A stretch of DNA of 64,000 nucleotides. Origin: Alphaproteobacteria bacterium (lineage in GTDB: Bacteria > Pseudomonadota > Alphaproteobacteria > Reyranellales > Reyranellaceae). The translations under genes were made by a program, and so were the position numbers. The stretch is taken from contig JAFKFK010000012.1 of assembly GCA_017307275.1 (NCBI GenBank), forward strand, positions 124,001 to 188,000, written 5' to 3'. Below, one piece after another: positions 17,469 through 33,319 of the stretch (the stretch's first letter is position 1; every line of letters starts with the position of its first letter). The notes under the pieces are model-generated. The model was not told the DNA's origin. It searched no databases and saw nothing but the letters and a program-made list of their open reading frames with translations.

Positions 17469-18878
17469 ATGGACGAAGGTGCGGGCCGGAAGGAGCTCGA
17501 AGCGCACTGGGTGCGCGTCTGCGACCGGCTACGCAAGGAAATCGGCGATAAGGCCTTCAAGACTTGGTTCGGTGAAGTCGAACTGGGCGAACTGAAGGCC
17601 GGCAAGCTGCGCCTTTACGCGCCGACTCGGTTCGTGCGCGATTGGGTTGGCCGTCACTATGGCGACCGCGTGCTCGCCTATTGGCAGTCGGTGAACACCG
17701 AAGTGAAGAATGTCGAGGTCAACCTGGTGCCCCCGCCGGCGCCGCGTCGGCCGAGCGATATCATCGCCGTGCCGCCGGTCCCCTCGTCGCAGAGCTACCA
17801 GCCGCCGATGCCGCGGATGGGTCCGGCGATCGGGCGGGGCAACGAGGAACTCACGCAGGGTCCCGAGGCGCGCTACACCTTCGCCAACTTCGTGGTCGGC
17901 AAGCCGAACGAGTTCGCCTATGCCGCGGCGCGCAACATCTCCGAGCAGGACCTGCCGTTGCCGGAGCGCAACCCGCTCTACATCTTCGGCGGCGTGGGCC
18001 TGGGCAAGACGCATCTGATGCACGCGATCTGGCACGCCATTCGCGAGCGCGATCCCAAGACGCGCGTACTCTATCTCACGGCCGAGAGCTTCGTGAACCG
18101 CTTCATCCAGGCGCTGCGCACGAAGAACACAGGCCAGTTCAAGGAACTGTTCCGCAACGTTGACGTATTGATGGTCGACGACGTGCAGTTCATTTGCGGC
18201 AAGGAAGCCAGCCAGGACGAGTTCTTCTTCACGTTCAACTCGCTGGTCGAGCAGAACAAGCAGATCATCCTCTCCGCGGAGAAGCCGCCGAGCGAACTTC
18301 AGGACATCGAAGAGCGCATGCGCTCGCGGCTGGGCAGCGGCCTCGTCGCCGACATCCACTCCTCGACCTACGAGCTCAGGCTTTCGATCCTGCAGACCAA
18401 GGCGGAGACGGCACGCGTGCCGGTGCCGATGGCCGTGCTCGAGTTCCTCGCGCACAAGATCAGCACCAACATCCGCGAACTCGAAGGTGCTCTGAACCGG
18501 GTCGTGGCGCACGGCCAACTCATCGGCCGCGAGATCACCGTCGAGATGGCGCAGGACGTGTTGCACGACTTGCTGCGTCAGGCCGACCGCAAAGTCACGG
18601 TCGACGAGATCCAGCAACGGGTGGCGGCGCACTACAACATCAAGCTCGCCGAGATGAGCTCGCCGCGTCGGGCGCGCTCGGTTGCCCGGCCGCGCCAGGT
18701 GGCGATGTATCTCGCCAAGCAGCTCACGACCCTCAGCCTGCCGCAGATCGGCAAGCGCTTCGGCAATCGCGACCACACGACGGTCATGCACGCCGTGCGC
18801 AAGATCGAGGAACTCAAGATTTCCGACCTGTCGATTGCAGAGGACGTCGAGTTGCTCAAGCGGCAGTTGCAAGGCTGA
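17469..18878 (+). CDS. dnaA: Chromosomal replication initiator DnaA
   Basis: A 469-residue AAA+ initiator that opens the origin. Domain I (about 8-85, with KTWFGEVELGEL) is followed by a short proline-rich linker (88-125). The ATPase has Walker A GGVGLGKTH (174-182) and Walker B LMVDDVQF (about 233-240). Domain IV ends with the DNA-binding signature RDHTTVMHAVRKI (about 434-446). The start is placed at ATG 17469, giving the usual DnaA N-terminus; in-frame GTG codons lie just upstream. No DnaA-box cluster is seen directly before it. Confidence 0.97.
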   Translation: MDEGAGRKELEAHWVRVCDRLRKEIGDKAFKTWFGEVELGELKAGKLRLYAPTRFVRDWVGRHYGDRVLAYWQSVNTEVKNVEVNLVPPPAPRRPSDIIAVPPVPSSQSYQPPMPRMGPAIGRGNEELTQGPEARYTFANFVVGKPNEFAYAAARNISEQDLPLPERNPLYIFGGVGLGKTHLMHAIWHAIRERDPKTRVLYLTAESFVNRFIQALRTKNTGQFKELFRNVDVLMVDDVQFICGKEASQDEFFFTFNSLVEQNKQIILSAEKPPSELQDIEERMRSRLGSGLVADIHSSTYELRLSILQTKAETARVPVPMAVLEFLAHKISTNIRELEGALNRVVAHGQLIGREITVEMAQDVLHDLLRQADRKVTVDEIQQRVAAHYNIKLAEMSSPRRARSVARPRQVAMYLAKQLTTLSLPQIGKRFGNRDHTTVMHAVRKIEELKISDLSIAEDVELLKRQLQG

Positions 18879-18900
18879 CAAATCCCTCGCACGAGGTGTG

Positions 18901-18927
18901 AAAAGGGGCCCCGCGGGGCCCCTTTTT
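18901..18927. terminator. Perfect palindromic terminator after dnaA
   Basis: AAAAGGGGCCCCG and CGGGGCCCCTTTT form a 26-base perfect palindrome 22 bases after the dnaA stop, followed by one more T. The A-tract and T-tract flank a GC core, so it can terminate in either direction and separates dnaA from dnaN. Confidence 0.85.
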
Positions 18928-19089
18928 GCGGCCGGCCGTAGCCCCTAAACGCCTCAAACAACGGGCGAAATCGCTTCCCGCCGGTCGGGTGCGTGGTATA
19001 CTTCGTCCCCGTTCCACCGTTGCGTTTCGCGGCCGGCAGAACGGGCCCAAAAAGCGAACCAATCCGGCCCAGAAAACGGCGACCAAAAC

Positions 19090-20208
19090 ATGAAACTGAC
19101 GATCGAACGGGCAGCCCTCCTGAAGGCATTGGCCCATGTGCAAAGTGTCGTCGAGCGTCGGAACACGATCCCCATTCTGTCCAATGTGCTGATCACGGCG
19201 CAGAAGGGCCGTCTCAGCCTTGCGGCGACCGACATGGACCTCGCCATCACCGAATCGGTCGAGGCCAATGCCTCCAAGACCGGTTCGACCACGGCGCCGG
19301 CCCATACGCTGTACGAAATCGTCCGCAAGCTGCCCGACGGCGCCCAGGTCGAACTCGAAGTCGCCTCCGACGGCGGCAGCCTGACGATTCGAGCCGGCCG
19401 GTCGCGCTTCACCCTGCAGTGCCTGCCGCCGGCCGACTTCCCGGCCATGACCGAAGGCGACCTGCCGCATCGCTTCCAGCTCCCGGCGACCGACCTCAAG
19501 GGCATCATCGACCGCACGCGGTTCGCCATCTCCAACGAGGAGACCCGCTACTACCTGAACGGCATCTACTTCCATGCCGCGACTGCCGGCGGCACTGAAG
19601 TGCTGCGCGGCGTGGCGACGGACGGCCATCGGCTTGCCCGGGTCGAGGTGCCGCTGCCCAAGGGCGCCGGCGAGATTCCGGGCGTCATCGTCCCCCGCAA
19701 GACGGTGGGCGAGGTGCGCAAGCTCCTCGACGAGAGCGACGGTTCCGTCGACATCGAGCTCTCCGACACCCGTATCCGCTTCGCCAGCGGCAACGTCACC
19801 CTCGTCAGCAAGCTGATCGACGGCACCTTCCCCGACTATGAGCGGGTCATCCCGGCCGGCAACGACAAGGTCCTGAACGTGCCGTGCAAGGAGTTCGCAC
19901 ACGCCGTCGACCGCGTCTCGACCATCTCCACCGAGAAGTCGCGCGCCATCAAGCTCGCGGTCGCCAAGGGCGTTGTCACGCTCTCGGCCACCAGCCCTGA
20001 TGCCGGCAGCGCGACCGAGGAGATCGAGGTCGAGTACAAGGACACGGCGCTCGAGATCGGCTTCAACTCGCGCTACCTGCTCGACATCACCGAACAGATT
20101 GCGGGCACCGAAGCCCGCTTCCTGATGGCCGACGCCGGCTCGCCCACATTGGTGAGGGACGGCGCCGACGAGAGCGCGCTCTACGTGCTCATGCCGATGC
20201 GGGTATGA
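19090..20208 (+). CDS. dnaN: DNA polymerase III beta sliding clamp
   Basis: A 372-residue subunit that dimerises into the ring clamp tethering polymerase III to DNA. It begins MKLTIERAALLKALAHVQSV, has the mid-domain RFAISNEETRYYLNGIYFH and ends with the partner-binding C-terminus YVLMPMRV, all diagnostic. Three clamp domains of about 125 residues fit the length. A dnaA-side terminator implies its own promoter; TATACT at 18997-19002 is a possible -10. It ends 10 bases before recF. Confidence 0.97.
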   Translation: MKLTIERAALLKALAHVQSVVERRNTIPILSNVLITAQKGRLSLAATDMDLAITESVEANASKTGSTTAPAHTLYEIVRKLPDGAQVELEVASDGGSLTIRAGRSRFTLQCLPPADFPAMTEGDLPHRFQLPATDLKGIIDRTRFAISNEETRYYLNGIYFHAATAGGTEVLRGVATDGHRLARVEVPLPKGAGEIPGVIVPRKTVGEVRKLLDESDGSVDIELSDTRIRFASGNVTLVSKLIDGTFPDYERVIPAGNDKVLNVPCKEFAHAVDRVSTISTEKSRAIKLAVAKGVVTLSATSPDAGSATEEIEVEYKDTALEIGFNSRYLLDITEQIAGTEARFLMADAGSPTLVRDGADESALYVLMPMRV

Positions 20209-20218
20209 CGGCAAGGGT

Positions 20219-21433
20219 ATGACGGCAGGGGCCATCAACGCATTCGCCTACTCCCCCGACGCCGTATCTGGCGCTGCGCCGGCACTCCTCGCCGTGCGCC
20301 AGCTCCGCCTCAGCAATTTCCGCAACTACCGTCAGCTCCGTCTCGACTGCGGGCTGGAGCCCGTTGTCCTGGTCGGCGCCAATGGCGCCGGCAAGACCAA
20401 CCTACTCGAAGCCCTGTCCTTCCTGGCGCCTGGCCGCGGCCTGCGTCGCGCCCGGCTCGACGATGTCTGCCATCGTCCGCGCTCGGCCGGCAGCGACGAC
20501 CCACCCGCGGCCTCATGGGCTGTCGCCGCCACGCTCGACACGCCGGACGGGCGGCTTGCCATCGGCACGGGCCTGGAACCGGCCCGCCATGAAGGCGGCT
20601 TGCCGCGCCGCGTGGTGCGCATCGACGGCCGGCCGGCCTCGAGCCAGACCGCGCTTGGCAGGCATGTCGCCGCCGTCTGGCTGACGCCACAGCTCGACCG
20701 GCTGTTCCTCGACGGCGCGAGCGAGCGGCGGCGCTTCCTCGACCGGCTGGTGACGGCGCTGCACCCCGAACATGCCGGCGACGTGGCGGCCTACGAGAAT
20801 GCGCTCCGCCAGCGCGCCCGCCTGCTGGGCGAAGGCAATCGCGACCCGCACTGGTTCACGGCCCTGGAAGACACCATGGCCCGTCACGGTGTCGCGTTGG
20901 CGGCGGCCCGCGCCGACACGGTACAGCGGCTGGATGCCGCCGCCCGGCTGGGCGTCGGCCCCTTCCCGCGCGCGTCGCTCGCCATGGCGGGCGAGGTCGA
21001 CGGCTGGCTGGCCACGATGGCCGCCATCGACGCCGAAGACCGGCTACGCGGCAACCTGGCGGCCTCTCGCTTGCGCGATGCCGAAGCCGGCACCACATCC
21101 TGTGGGCCTCATCGCAGCGACCTCGCGGTGCGCCATCTCGACCTCGATTTGCCGGCTGCCGAGGGCTCGACGGGCCAGCAGAAGGCGGTCCTCGTCTCGA
21201 TCGCGCTGGCGCATGCGCGGCTGGTGGCGCTGTCGCGCAGCCGGCCGCCGCTGCTGCTGCTCGACGAAATCGCGGCCCATCTCGATGCGGAGCGCCGGGT
21301 AGCGCTGTTCGACGAGGTGGTGGCGCTCGGCGTCCAGAGCTGGATGACGGGCACCGATGCCGAACTTTTTGCGCCGCTCGCCGGCCGCGCGCAGATCTTG
21401 CGCGTCGCTGACGGATCGATCGCGGCGGTCTGA
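20219..21433 (+). CDS. recF: DNA replication/repair protein RecF
   Basis: A 404-residue SMC-like ATPase that helps load RecA at gaps. Walker A is LVGANGAGKTN (about 51-61), preceded by LRLSNFRNYRQL. The signature motif is STGQQKA and Walker B is LLLLDEIAAHLD, with CGPHRSD between. The length is at the long end for the family because of an N-terminal extension of about 20 residues; an internal start cannot be excluded. GGGTATGACGGCA occurs twice across the dnaN stop and recF start. Confidence 0.93.
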   Translation: MTAGAINAFAYSPDAVSGAAPALLAVRQLRLSNFRNYRQLRLDCGLEPVVLVGANGAGKTNLLEALSFLAPGRGLRRARLDDVCHRPRSAGSDDPPAASWAVAATLDTPDGRLAIGTGLEPARHEGGLPRRVVRIDGRPASSQTALGRHVAAVWLTPQLDRLFLDGASERRRFLDRLVTALHPEHAGDVAAYENALRQRARLLGEGNRDPHWFTALEDTMARHGVALAAARADTVQRLDAAARLGVGPFPRASLAMAGEVDGWLATMAAIDAEDRLRGNLAASRLRDAEAGTTSCGPHRSDLAVRHLDLDLPAAEGSTGQQKAVLVSIALAHARLVALSRSRPPLLLLDEIAAHLDAERRVALFDEVVALGVQSWMTGTDAELFAPLAGRAQILRVADGSIAAV

Positions 21434-24506
<3,073 letters not shown>

Positions 24507-24519
24507 CCGCCCTTCGCTC

Positions 24520-24538
24520 TCTCCTCATCTTGAGGAGA
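24520..24538. terminator. Hairpin between convergent genes
   Basis: TCTCCTCA-TCT-TGAGGAGA is a perfect 8-bp stem. It contains the stop codon (24525-24527) of the leftward gene and lies 14 bases after the rightward stop, so it can end both transcripts. TGTTTT follows on the plus strand. Confidence 0.65.
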
Positions 24539-25067
24539 TGTTTTCCAGCACCGCCACCGTGAGTCCTTCGACAGGCATCGCCGAATCGAGCCGCAGCACA
24601 AGTGCGGTCTGGGTTGCGAGCCACTCCTCGTGCTTCAGGAGACTGCGCTGCTCCAGCCCCGCGGTGTCATAGGCGGCGGCCCAGTCTAGAAAGGCGGCGC
24701 TGGTCTCCGCCATGTCGCCGCCCGGTCGAACGCGCGCGCCATACCGCGCCACTTCGCGCCGCCTTATTCGGTCCATGCGAACGGACGGATCGAGCTTCAG
24801 GAAGACGATGAGATCATAGAAAGGTTCAATCGGTCCGGCCCAACCCACGGCCGAACCCGAGAACACCCATTGGCCCGAGACGGGCAACAGCTCTGCCACC
24901 AAAGCAGCGCGGCCTTCGACCGACCGCCGCGTCGTGAAAGGCGGATCGGTTGGCTTCCAGAAAATCGTGTCAGAGTCGATGTGAGGATGGTCGAGGCGTG
25001 CCGCGAGAGCCGCCCCGAGAGTCGTCGTGCCCGAACCCGAGGCCCCGACGATGTGAATCCGTGCCAT
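24525..25067 (-). CDS. P-loop kinase-like protein with variant Walker A
   Basis: A 180-residue nucleotide-binding protein resembling small adenylate kinase or topology-modulation ATPases. The P-loop reads GASGSGTTTL, with threonine where the lysine of GxxxxGK[ST] is expected. Downstream are HIDSDTIFWKPTDPPF (a substrate-side aspartate region) and an arginine-rich lid (RIRRREVARYG). The substrate is unknown, and whether it hydrolyses ATP without the lysine is open; I recall this GSGTT form as recurrent in the family. It is followed leftward only by a hairpin. Confidence 0.75.
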   Translation of the reverse strand: MARIHIVGASGSGTTTLGAALAARLDHPHIDSDTIFWKPTDPPFTTRRSVEGRAALVAELLPVSGQWVFSGSAVGWAGPIEPFYDLIVFLKLDPSVRMDRIRRREVARYGARVRPGGDMAETSAAFLDWAAAYDTAGLEQRSLLKHEEWLATQTALVLRLDSAMPVEGLTVAVLENISSR

Positions 25068-25076
25068 GCACGGTGT

Positions 25077-25472
25077 TTACAGCACCATCTGCGTTTGCGT
25101 CACGACGGCGACCAGCTTGCCTTCGGCCGTCGTGATGCGCGTCTGCCAGACCATGGTGCGGCGGCCGCGATGGATCGGCGTCGTCTCGCCGACCACGGTG
25201 GTGCCGACCGGGGCCGGCCCGACGAAGTTGGTCTTGCTCTCGATGGTCGTCGTGCCCTTGCCTTCCGGCAGGTTCAGCACGGTGGCGGCGGCGCCCAGCG
25301 TGTCGGCGAAGGCCATGACCGCCCCGCCGTGCAGGATGTCCGGCCGCGTGCAGAGCTCGGGCCTGACGACCATCTCGGCCTTCACGCCCGTCTCGCTCGC
25401 GGCCGTGAACTTCAGCCCCAGAACCTTGGCGAAGGGCAGTTGGTGGTCGTTCAGGAGCTGAAGCTTGTCCAT
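25077..25472 (-). CDS. Hotdog-fold thioesterase (PaaI/YdiI type)
   Basis: A 131-residue acyl-CoA thioesterase. DILHGGAVMAFADTLGAAAT is the 4HBT motif, in which the HGG loop and the following acidic residue line the active site; ESKTNFVGPAPVGT is the second conserved strand. It probably clears aryl- or acyl-CoA esters. It lies 10 bases before the P-loop gene and 11 after the membrane protein gene on the same strand, so the three look like one operon. Confidence 0.88.
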   Translation of the reverse strand: MDKLQLLNDHQLPFAKVLGLKFTAASETGVKAEMVVRPELCTRPDILHGGAVMAFADTLGAAATVLNLPEGKGTTTIESKTNFVGPAPVGTTVVGETTPIHRGRRTMVWQTRITTAEGKLVAVVTQTQMVL

Positions 25473-25483
25473 TGTCTACTCCG

Positions 25484-25906
25484 TTAGTGGGCAGCCGAAC
25501 CGACGCGGCGCAGGCCGAGATATTCCAGGATGGCGAGATCGGCCACGATCAGTGCCACGACGACGATGCCCGCGATGCCGGCCGTGGTCCACGTCGCCGG
25601 CAGAGCCAGCACCAGGGCGCTCGCGACGACCCAGGCAATGTCCGCCGCGAAGACGAACCGGATCAGCCCCAGCGGCAGGTTCGGGCGCGACGCGGCCCAG
25701 CCACAGAGCGCTCCGAAGGCCACGACGCCGAGGCCGAGCAGCTCCAGCACAATCGCGAGATCGAGGCCCAGGACCTCGACCGGCCCATGGGTGGCAACCT
25801 CGGCGAACGGACCGGCAAAAGCTGCCAGGACCGCCCCCGAGATCACGGAGAAGGCGGCATTGCCCCACAGGGTGCGGCGCAGAAGGCGGTCGGACGAAAC
25901 GTTCAT
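25484..25906 (-). CDS. Small integral membrane protein, unknown function
   Basis: A 140-residue protein with four hydrophobic segments (about 15-33, 45-65, 82-100 and 107-128) separated by short loops, and no recognised domain. The pattern resembles small proteobacterial membrane proteins of the SPW or DoxX type, but no diagnostic motif is visible. It heads a leftward group with a thioesterase and a kinase-like protein, divergent from an XRE regulator 109 bases away that may control it. Confidence 0.7.
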   Translation of the reverse strand: MNVSSDRLLRRTLWGNAAFSVISGAVLAAFAGPFAEVATHGPVEVLGLDLAIVLELLGLGVVAFGALCGWAASRPNLPLGLIRFVFAADIAWVVASALVLALPATWTTAGIAGIVVVALIVADLAILEYLGLRRVGSAAH

Positions 25907-26015
25907 GGTGTCCTCCTATGTGTTGCGGACACCCTGGAGATCGCACCGGACCGACCTTCCCTCAATTATCCAGGAGGTAATCGGCGGGGCGACAGGCGGA
26001 TGATAAGTTCCGCCC

Positions 26016-26885
26016 ATGATGCGCACCCTTTCCGCTTCCAGCCCTGCCACCGGCGGTACCGCCGGGTCGGCTTCCCAGCCCGACATGTTCGGCCCGATGC
26101 TGCGCGCCTGGCGCCGCCGCCGGGGCGCCAGCCAGCTCTCGCTTGCCCTGCAGTCCGGCGTCTCGCAGCGCCATGTCAGCTTCCTGGAATCTGGCCGCGC
26201 ACGGCCCAGTCGCGAGATGGTGGTCCAGCTCTCGACCGCCCTCGACGTGCCGCTGCGCCAGCGCAACGCCATGTTGCTGGCGGCGGGCTTCGCGCCGGCT
26301 TACCGCGAAAGCAATCTCACGGCTCCCGAGCTTACCCCGGTGCGCCAGGCAATCGACCGCATGCTGAAGCAGCAGGAGCCCTACCCTGCCGTCGTCATCG
26401 ATCGGCTGTGGAACCTGCTCGACGCCAACGAAGCGGCCAACGCCTTCACCGTCTTCCTGAGCGAAGGTCCGCCGCCGCCACCGCCGCCCGGCAAGCAGCC
26501 CAACCTGCTGCGCAACCTGCTCGATCCCAAGGGGCTGCGCCCCAAGCTCGCCAACTGGGAAGAAGTCGCGCGCTATCTCGTCTCGACGACCTACGCCGAA
26601 ATCCTGGCCGACGGCGGCGAGCCCAAGGCGCTCGCCTTCATCGAGGAGGTCATGGCCTATCCCGATGTGCCGACGTCGTTCCGAAAGCTGCGCTTCGAGG
26701 ACCGGCCGCCGCCGGTCCTGACGCTCGACTTCATCGTCGGCGGCAAGTCGCTGTCGGTCTTCACGACCATCGCGACGCTCGGCACGCCGCAGGACGTCAC
26801 CCTCCAGGAAGTCCGCATCGAATGCTTCTTCCCGGCCGACGACCGCAGCGATGCCCTGTTCAGGAGCCTCGCGGCAAAGCGTTGA
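26016..26885 (+). CDS. XRE-family regulator with MmyB-like ligand domain
   Basis: A 289-residue transcription factor. A Ser/Gly-rich leader precedes the helix-turn-helix at about 29-85 (LRAWRRRRGASQLSLAL, then SGVSQRHVSFLESGRARPS). The C-terminal two thirds (AVVIDRLWNLLDANEAANAF onward) match the MmyB/PAS-like domain that binds small, often fatty-acid-like, ligands. It is divergent from the membrane protein/thioesterase group, the obvious candidate target. A proline run (PPPPPPPG, about residue 150) is a local oddity. Confidence 0.88.
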   Translation: MMRTLSASSPATGGTAGSASQPDMFGPMLRAWRRRRGASQLSLALQSGVSQRHVSFLESGRARPSREMVVQLSTALDVPLRQRNAMLLAAGFAPAYRESNLTAPELTPVRQAIDRMLKQQEPYPAVVIDRLWNLLDANEAANAFTVFLSEGPPPPPPPGKQPNLLRNLLDPKGLRPKLANWEEVARYLVSTTYAEILADGGEPKALAFIEEVMAYPDVPTSFRKLRFEDRPPPVLTLDFIVGGKSLSVFTTIATLGTPQDVTLQEVRIECFFPADDRSDALFRSLAAKR

Positions 26886-26921
26886 CCCTGAGTCAGGGCG
26901 TGGCAGCTCGCAACGAGCCGA

Positions 26922-27290
26922 TCAAAAGCTCACCTTCCCGGACTCCCCCGCCGGCGTCGTGAGAACGAGCGTCAGCACCGAATAGGGTGCCAGCAGGCCC
27001 TTGCCTTGGCCTGCGAGGGTGACCCTGTCGGCTGGCGTCAGCGTGATCGTCTGGCGTTCACCGCCCGAGACGATCTCGACATGCCCGGTGTACCCCTCGA
27101 CGTTCAGCGGAATGTCGCTGGCGTCGTAGACGCAAATCCTGACTCCGGTCTCGCTGAGGAACAATTCGACCTGGACTCCGGCAACCTCCTGCATCTTGCC
27201 GGCATGGGGCCCCGGTACAACGTCGTATTGCTGGGCGCCGGACATTCCGCCCCACATCATCATCGCCGTGAGAAGCAACAACGCTTTCAT
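26922..27290 (-). CDS. Periplasmic protein of the metal-efflux operon, copy 2
   Basis: A 122-residue protein with a signal peptide (KALLLLTAMMMWGGMSGAQ) and a mainly beta mature part. The segment HAGKMQEVAGVQVELFLSE and the C-terminal TTPAGESGKVSF match the preceding gene product (GGKMQDVAGIHAELVVND, KTDAGKSGQVKF), so the two are tandem paralogues. AAGGAGGAG precedes the ATG. It is the last gene of the czc-type operon. The function is unknown; metal binding in the periplasm is possible, but this copy lacks the histidine cluster of its neighbour. Confidence 0.75.
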   Translation of the reverse strand: MKALLLLTAMMMWGGMSGAQQYDVVPGPHAGKMQEVAGVQVELFLSETGVRICVYDASDIPLNVEGYTGHVEIVSGGERQTITLTPADRVTLAGQGKGLLAPYSVLTLVLTTPAGESGKVSF

Positions 27291-27396
27291 CAGCGGACTC
27301 CTCCTTCGTTACGCGTAACTTCGGACCATCGACCGGCAACCGCGAGCGCCAGGCACGGCCCCAAGCCCACGCCTGGCACTCGCGGTTTCTCCGACG

Positions 27397-30988
<3,592 letters not shown>

Positions 30989-31978
30989 TCAGTGCTCATG
31001 GGATGCGCTGCCCTTGCCGATCTCGGCCTTGATCACGAAGCTGTTCTTTGCGGCGTAGGTGTCGCCCGCCATCAGGCCGAACTTGACCTCGATCCAGTCT
31101 GCGTCGCGTCCCCCCAGCTCGACTTCGCGGGGCGCGAACGTATCGCCCTCGCGGACGAAGACCACGGTCTTGCCTTCGAGCGTCTGGATCGCACTCGATT
31201 TGATGGCGACGTCGACCGGCTTGGCGGAGAGCACGACACGGCCATCGACGAACAGGCCCGGCCGCAGCCGGCCGTCGTTGGAGACGACCGCCCGCGCAAC
31301 CGACGACTGCGTGTCGCTGGTGCCCAGTGGCGAGACATAGTCGATCTTGGATTCGATCGTCGACCCGCCATCCTCGACGTCGATGGCGACAGGATCGCCC
31401 ACCCGCACACGCGCGAAATCGCGGCGATAGACGGCGAAGTCGATCCACATGGTCGAGAGGTCGGCGATGGTGAACAGTGGCCGGGCTTCCGAAGCGAACT
31501 CGCCCAGCGTGCCGTCGCGGTCGATGATCGTACCGTCGATCGGCGCTTTCAGTTCGTAGGTCGTGAGGCTCTGGTTGCTTTCGACGGTGGCCAGCACCTC
31601 GTCCTTCTTCACCTTGTCGCCCAGCCGTTTGCGCATGCTGCGCACGACGCCAGGAAAGCGGGGCGTCACTTTCACCAGGGTCTCCTGGTTCGGCTGGATG
31701 ATGCCGTTCAGCCGCAGGACCTCACGCAGCTCGCGCGGACCCGCCTGCAAAAGCTCGATGCCGGCGGCCGCGATCTGCGCATCGGTAAGCTTCACGCCCT
31801 CTTCGTCGTGCCCGTGGCCTTTCTCGTCGCCAGACCCATGGCCCTTCTCGCCGTGGCCTTTGGCTGTGAGAGGTTTGGCGGCCTGCCCGAACTTCGCGCC
31901 GAAGACGTAATAGGCCGACGCCCCTAAGGCCGCGACGCAAACCACGGCGACGAGGAGAATTCTCAGGGCCTTCATCAT
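30989..31978 (-). CDS. czcB: RND periplasmic adaptor with His-rich leader (CzcB-like)
   Basis: A 329-residue membrane fusion protein: signal or anchor helix (about 5-27), then a histidine-rich metal-binding-like stretch (GHGEKGHGSGDEKGHGHDEEG, about 41-61, given here in part as GHGEKGHG and KGHGHDEE), a short hairpin, a lipoyl domain (LKAPIDGTIIDRDGTLGEF) and beta-barrel domains. It links CzcA to CzcC. GGGAGG precedes the ATG, whose ATGA overlaps the czcC stop by four bases. The histidine cluster supports divalent metal export. Confidence 0.9.
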   Translation of the reverse strand: MMKALRILLVAVVCVAALGASAYYVFGAKFGQAAKPLTAKGHGEKGHGSGDEKGHGHDEEGVKLTDAQIAAAGIELLQAGPRELREVLRLNGIIQPNQETLVKVTPRFPGVVRSMRKRLGDKVKKDEVLATVESNQSLTTYELKAPIDGTIIDRDGTLGEFASEARPLFTIADLSTMWIDFAVYRRDFARVRVGDPVAIDVEDGGSTIESKIDYVSPLGTSDTQSSVARAVVSNDGRLRPGLFVDGRVVLSAKPVDVAIKSSAIQTLEGKTVVFVREGDTFAPREVELGGRDADWIEVKFGLMAGDTYAAKNSFVIKAEIGKGSASHEH

Positions 31979-33255
31979 CGCGGCCTCCCTTGGTTTGCGG
32001 GGCTGCCGATCAACCCTTCGATGGTCGCGATGGATGTGTGGAAGCTCGCCAGTGCCTCGTGCTCCAGAAGCTCGGCATCGGCGACGGTACGATAGGCATC
32101 GAGGATTTCGAGCAGGGTGAAGCGGCCCTGTCCGTAGCCCTCTTCGATCGTCTTCAGCGAGGCACGCGCCGCCGGCAGAATGGTCTTCCGCAGCAAATCG
32201 AGCTGCTGCAGCGTGCCGTTGGCCGTGTCGTGCGCCTTGCCGATGATCGCGATCAGAGTGAGGCGGTTGATGGCGCGTTCGGCACCGGTCTTCTGCACCG
32301 ATTCCTGGGCTTCGCGGATGGCGCCTTTGTTACGATCGATCACGTTGATCGGGATCGAGACACCGAAGCGGACGCCATTGTCGTTGGTCTCGGTGTAGTG
32401 CCGCCACGCCACGCTGGCCGTGATGTCGGGCAACGGCTTCAGGCGCGCCGACAGCAATTCGCCGTCGCGCTGGGCACGTATCGCCGACCAGCGCATGAGC
32501 TGCGGATTGTCCTCGATGGCCTTGATGAGGCTGTCGAGGGGCGCCGGCTTGACGAGGCGACCATAATCGCCGGCGACAGTGGCAAAGGTCGGCTGGTCCA
32601 GGCTCATGAGGGCGGCGAGGTCGCGTCGCGCCACGGCCAGCGAGGTTCGCGCCCGCTCGCGCTCGAAGCGCACGAGGCCAACCGCCGCCTGGGTACGCGA
32701 GACTTCGGAGGGCGAGGAAGCGCCGGCTTCGACCCGCCGCTGCATCAGCGGTACCAGTTTCTCCAGGGCCCCGGCCTGGCGTTCGAGGAGCTGGATACGG
32801 CGCTGCACCGACAGGGCCTCCACGAAGGCGATCGTCGTCTCCGAGAGGAGTTCGAGGCGCGCGGCTTCACGCTCCCAGCGGGCGGCGTCGTAGTCGCCCA
32901 GCGCAGCCTGGACGCGCGCACTGCGCTTGCCACCGAGCTCAATGAGCTGGCTCAACATCAGGGTCATCTCAGGCGTGCCCGTGAAACTGCTCTGGCCCTG
33001 GCCGAAATTGTCAACTTCCACGCCGACCGTGGGGTTCGGCAGGGCATTCGCCTGCTCGCGCCGGCCGTCGGCCATGCCGATGTTTCGATCCGCAACGGCG
33101 ATGCGGGGACTGGCATTGGCGGCGCGTTGCAGGGCTTGCTGCAGGGTCAGCGGGCCGCCGGACCGTTGGCCCTGCCCTTGATTTTGACCCAGCGCAGGCC
33201 ACGACCATGCGACGGCGCACGCCACGAGAAGCGCCCAAATGGCACGAATTGTCAT
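31975..33255 (-). CDS. czcC: TolC-family outer-membrane channel (CzcC-like)
   Basis: A 426-residue outer-membrane efflux protein. It has a signal peptide (TIRAIWALLVACAVAWSWPA), a Gln/Gly linker, and then two OEP repeats of long helices (LTLQQALQRAANASPRIAVADRN in part; LIELGGKRSARVQAA; GRFTLLEILDAYRTVADAELL). The ATG at 33255 is chosen because it begins the signal peptide. Fourteen further codons to a non-ATG start are possible. It forms the exit duct of the metal pump. Confidence 0.9.
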   Translation of the reverse strand: MTIRAIWALLVACAVAWSWPALGQNQGQGQRSGGPLTLQQALQRAANASPRIAVADRNIGMADGRREQANALPNPTVGVEVDNFGQGQSSFTGTPEMTLMLSQLIELGGKRSARVQAALGDYDAARWEREAARLELLSETTIAFVEALSVQRRIQLLERQAGALEKLVPLMQRRVEAGASSPSEVSRTQAAVGLVRFERERARTSLAVARRDLAALMSLDQPTFATVAGDYGRLVKPAPLDSLIKAIEDNPQLMRWSAIRAQRDGELLSARLKPLPDITASVAWRHYTETNDNGVRFGVSIPINVIDRNKGAIREAQESVQKTGAERAINRLTLIAIIGKAHDTANGTLQQLDLLRKTILPAARASLKTIEEGYGQGRFTLLEILDAYRTVADAELLEHEALASFHTSIATIEGLIGSPANQGRPR

Positions 33256-33319
33256 CGACGAAACCCAAGACCAGTGTTCGACGCACCGCCTGCTCAACAG
33301 GCGGCAAGGACAGGAACGA

